Shown: positions 5,893-6,841 of the stretch, piece by piece
How positions within the stretch are numbered: position 1 is the stretch's first letter
Layout: the number at the start of each line of letters is the position of its first letter
Origin: Flavobacteriia bacterium
GTDB lineage: Bacteria > Bacteroidota > Bacteroidia > Flavobacteriales > Flavobacteriaceae
NCBI GenBank assembly: GCA_030626085.1
Contig: DAOUPQ010000104.1
Coordinates: forward strand, 1 to 6,841
Direction: 5' to 3'
DNA: 6,841 nucleotides
Program-made: the position numbers and the translations under genes
The notes under the pieces: model-generated
The model's input: only the letters and a program-made list of their open reading frames with translations
Told to the model about the DNA's origin: nothing
Databases searched by the model: none

Positions 5893-6690
5893 ATGAAAAA
5901 ATCTCTCTTGGGTCTTACACCTATACAAATGGGTGCACTTCGTATTATTTTAACATCTCTAACTTTAATGCTTATAAGTTTTAGATCGATTTTTAAATTA
6001 TCAAAAAATGAATGGTATTATATTTCTTTAACTGCATTATTAGGTACATTTTTTCCTGCCTTTCTATTTGCGTATGCAATCCAAAATATTGATAGTTCTA
6101 TTGCCTCAATATTAAATTCATTAACACCGCTTAATACACTTATTATTGGTGCCTTATTTTTTGGTTTTTCATTTTTAAGAAAACAAATATTTGGAATTAT
6201 TTTAGGATTGACAGGAGCTGTTTTTTTGATCTATAAAGGAAGTCAGATAAATCCTGATCAAAATTATTATTACGCAGTTTTAATTGTTATTGCTTCAATT
6301 GGTTATGCTTTTAATGTAAATATCTTAAAGAAACATTTAGATCATATAAATGCCTTGACTTTAACAACTGCAAATTTTGTTTTATTGCTAATTCCAACTT
6401 TGATTATCTTATGGAAAACCAGTTTTTTTGAATTAGAAATGACAGACACTTTAAAAACTTCACTTTTATATATTGGTATTTTAGCAGTATTTGGAACTGC
6501 TTTAGCCAAAACGATCTTTAATAGATTGGTTCAGATTTCATCACCAATATTTTCGAGTTCAGTTACTTATTTGATTCCTTTAGTTGCAATTTTTTGGGGT
6601 GTATTAGATGGTGAAAAATTATATTTTAGTCAGTTAATTGCCGGTACAATCATATTAGTAGGTATTTATTTAACCAATAAAAGCAAATAA
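5893..6690 (+). CDS. EamA/DMT-family transporter, N-terminus probably frameshifted
   Basis: This is an inner-membrane permease of the drug/metabolite transporter superfamily; members export amino acids, metabolites or toxic compounds, and the substrate cannot be read from sequence. The open part from ATG 5893 is 265 residues and contains about nine hydrophobic segments in two EamA repeats (about 1-115 and 125-262). Examples are LTPIQMGALRIILTSL, YISLTALLGTFFPAFLFAYA, SSIASILNSLTPLNTLIIGAL and, in the second half, SSSVTYLIPLVAIFWGVLDGE, which is 21 residues with the usual P-x-x-A-x-x-W-G-x-x-x-x-E pattern. Ten helices are expected; the first (WFFLVLLSIIWGSSF) lies upstream in the same frame but has no usable start codon. 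If translated only from 5893 (or TTG 5890) the protein lacks helix 1 and is probably non-functional. Confidence 0.85.
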   Translation: MKKSLLGLTPIQMGALRIILTSLTLMLISFRSIFKLSKNEWYYISLTALLGTFFPAFLFAYAIQNIDSSIASILNSLTPLNTLIIGALFFGFSFLRKQIFGIILGLTGAVFLIYKGSQINPDQNYYYAVLIVIASIGYAFNVNILKKHLDHINALTLTTANFVLLLIPTLIILWKTSFFELEMTDTLKTSLLYIGILAVFGTALAKTIFNRLVQISSPIFSSSVTYLIPLVAIFWGVLDGEKLYFSQLIAGTIILVGIYLTNKSK

Positions 6691-6794
6691 ATATTATTAC
6701 ATAATTACAACAATTTAATATGCAGCATTTTATACAAATAAAATATCAGCTTAATTTGATGTTAAAAAGATTTTCTCAAATTCATAAAAAGATG
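6691..6794. other. AT-rich intergenic stretch after the permease gene
   Basis: No reading frame, RNA gene or convincing terminator hairpin is visible here; the sequence is very AT-rich and leads into the promoter at 6795. Confidence 0.5.
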
Positions 6795-6802
6795 TATATT
6801 TG
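6795..6802 (+). promoter_or_regulatory. Promoter (-7 box TATATTTG) of a gene beyond the right edge
   Basis: TATATTTG followed by CACCC is an exact TAnnTTTG box of the type found at strong Bacteroidota promoters. About 20 bases upstream lies TTTTC (6771-6775), a poor -33 match. No start codon in a lasting frame follows before the window ends, so the gene is outside. Confidence 0.6.
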
Positions 6803-6810
6803 CACCCTCA

Positions 6811-6832
6811 AAACCCAGAATGAATGGGGTTT
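6811..6832 (+). promoter_or_regulatory. Small hairpin in the leader of the next transcript
   Basis: AAACCC (6811-6816) pairs with GGGTTT (6827-6832) across a 10-base loop, just downstream of the predicted transcription start. It may stabilise or regulate the leader; the encoded gene is not visible, so no function is claimed. Confidence 0.35.
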
Positions 6833-6841
6833 AAAATTAAT

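Overview
The window is AT-rich DNA that I place in the Bacteroidota, almost certainly the family Flavobacteriaceae (Flavobacterium-like). The basis is the gene order mutY-ssb-gldE-gldD, which is characteristic of gliding flavobacteria, the Bacteroidota-type promoters (TAnnTTTG -7 boxes), the lack of clear Shine-Dalgarno sequences, and several short lipoproteins with a Cys near residue 20.

Layout. (1) 1-236, minus strand: the N-terminal 78 codons of a DDE-type transposase running off the left edge; an insertion sequence therefore ends somewhere in 237-385, directly behind mutY. (2) 386-3827, plus strand: a compact cluster of mutY (adenine glycosylase), ssb (single-strand binding protein), gldE (DUF21/CBS/CorC membrane protein, TTG start) and gldD (gliding lipoprotein). 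gldE and gldD abut with no gap. (3) 3828-4127: non-coding, with candidate terminators for both converging units. (4) 4128-5739, minus strand: three small cell-envelope lipoprotein genes. They are an Ala-rich 77-residue lipoprotein with a suspicious in-frame stop, a 246-residue lipoprotein with the same N-terminal module fused to a SYLF/Ysc84 domain, and a lipoprotein with a heavy-metal-associated (HMA) domain. At least the first two have their own promoters and intrinsic terminators. (5) 5813-6690, plus strand: an EamA/DMT-family permease whose first membrane helix is separated from its likely ATG by an apparent one-base deletion. (6) 6691-6841: intergenic, ending in a good promoter and a small leader hairpin for a gene outside the window.

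The cluster in (2) joins DNA maintenance (MutY, SSB) with the envelope proteins GldE and GldD, which are needed for gliding in related species. The rest is accessory envelope and transport genes. I see no defence system, CRISPR array, RNA gene or clearly new multi-gene system. The most informative signals are two probable recent gene-breaking changes (the stop in the small lipoprotein and the frameshift in the permease), the shared module of two neighbouring lipoproteins, and the insertion sequence at the mutY promoter region.
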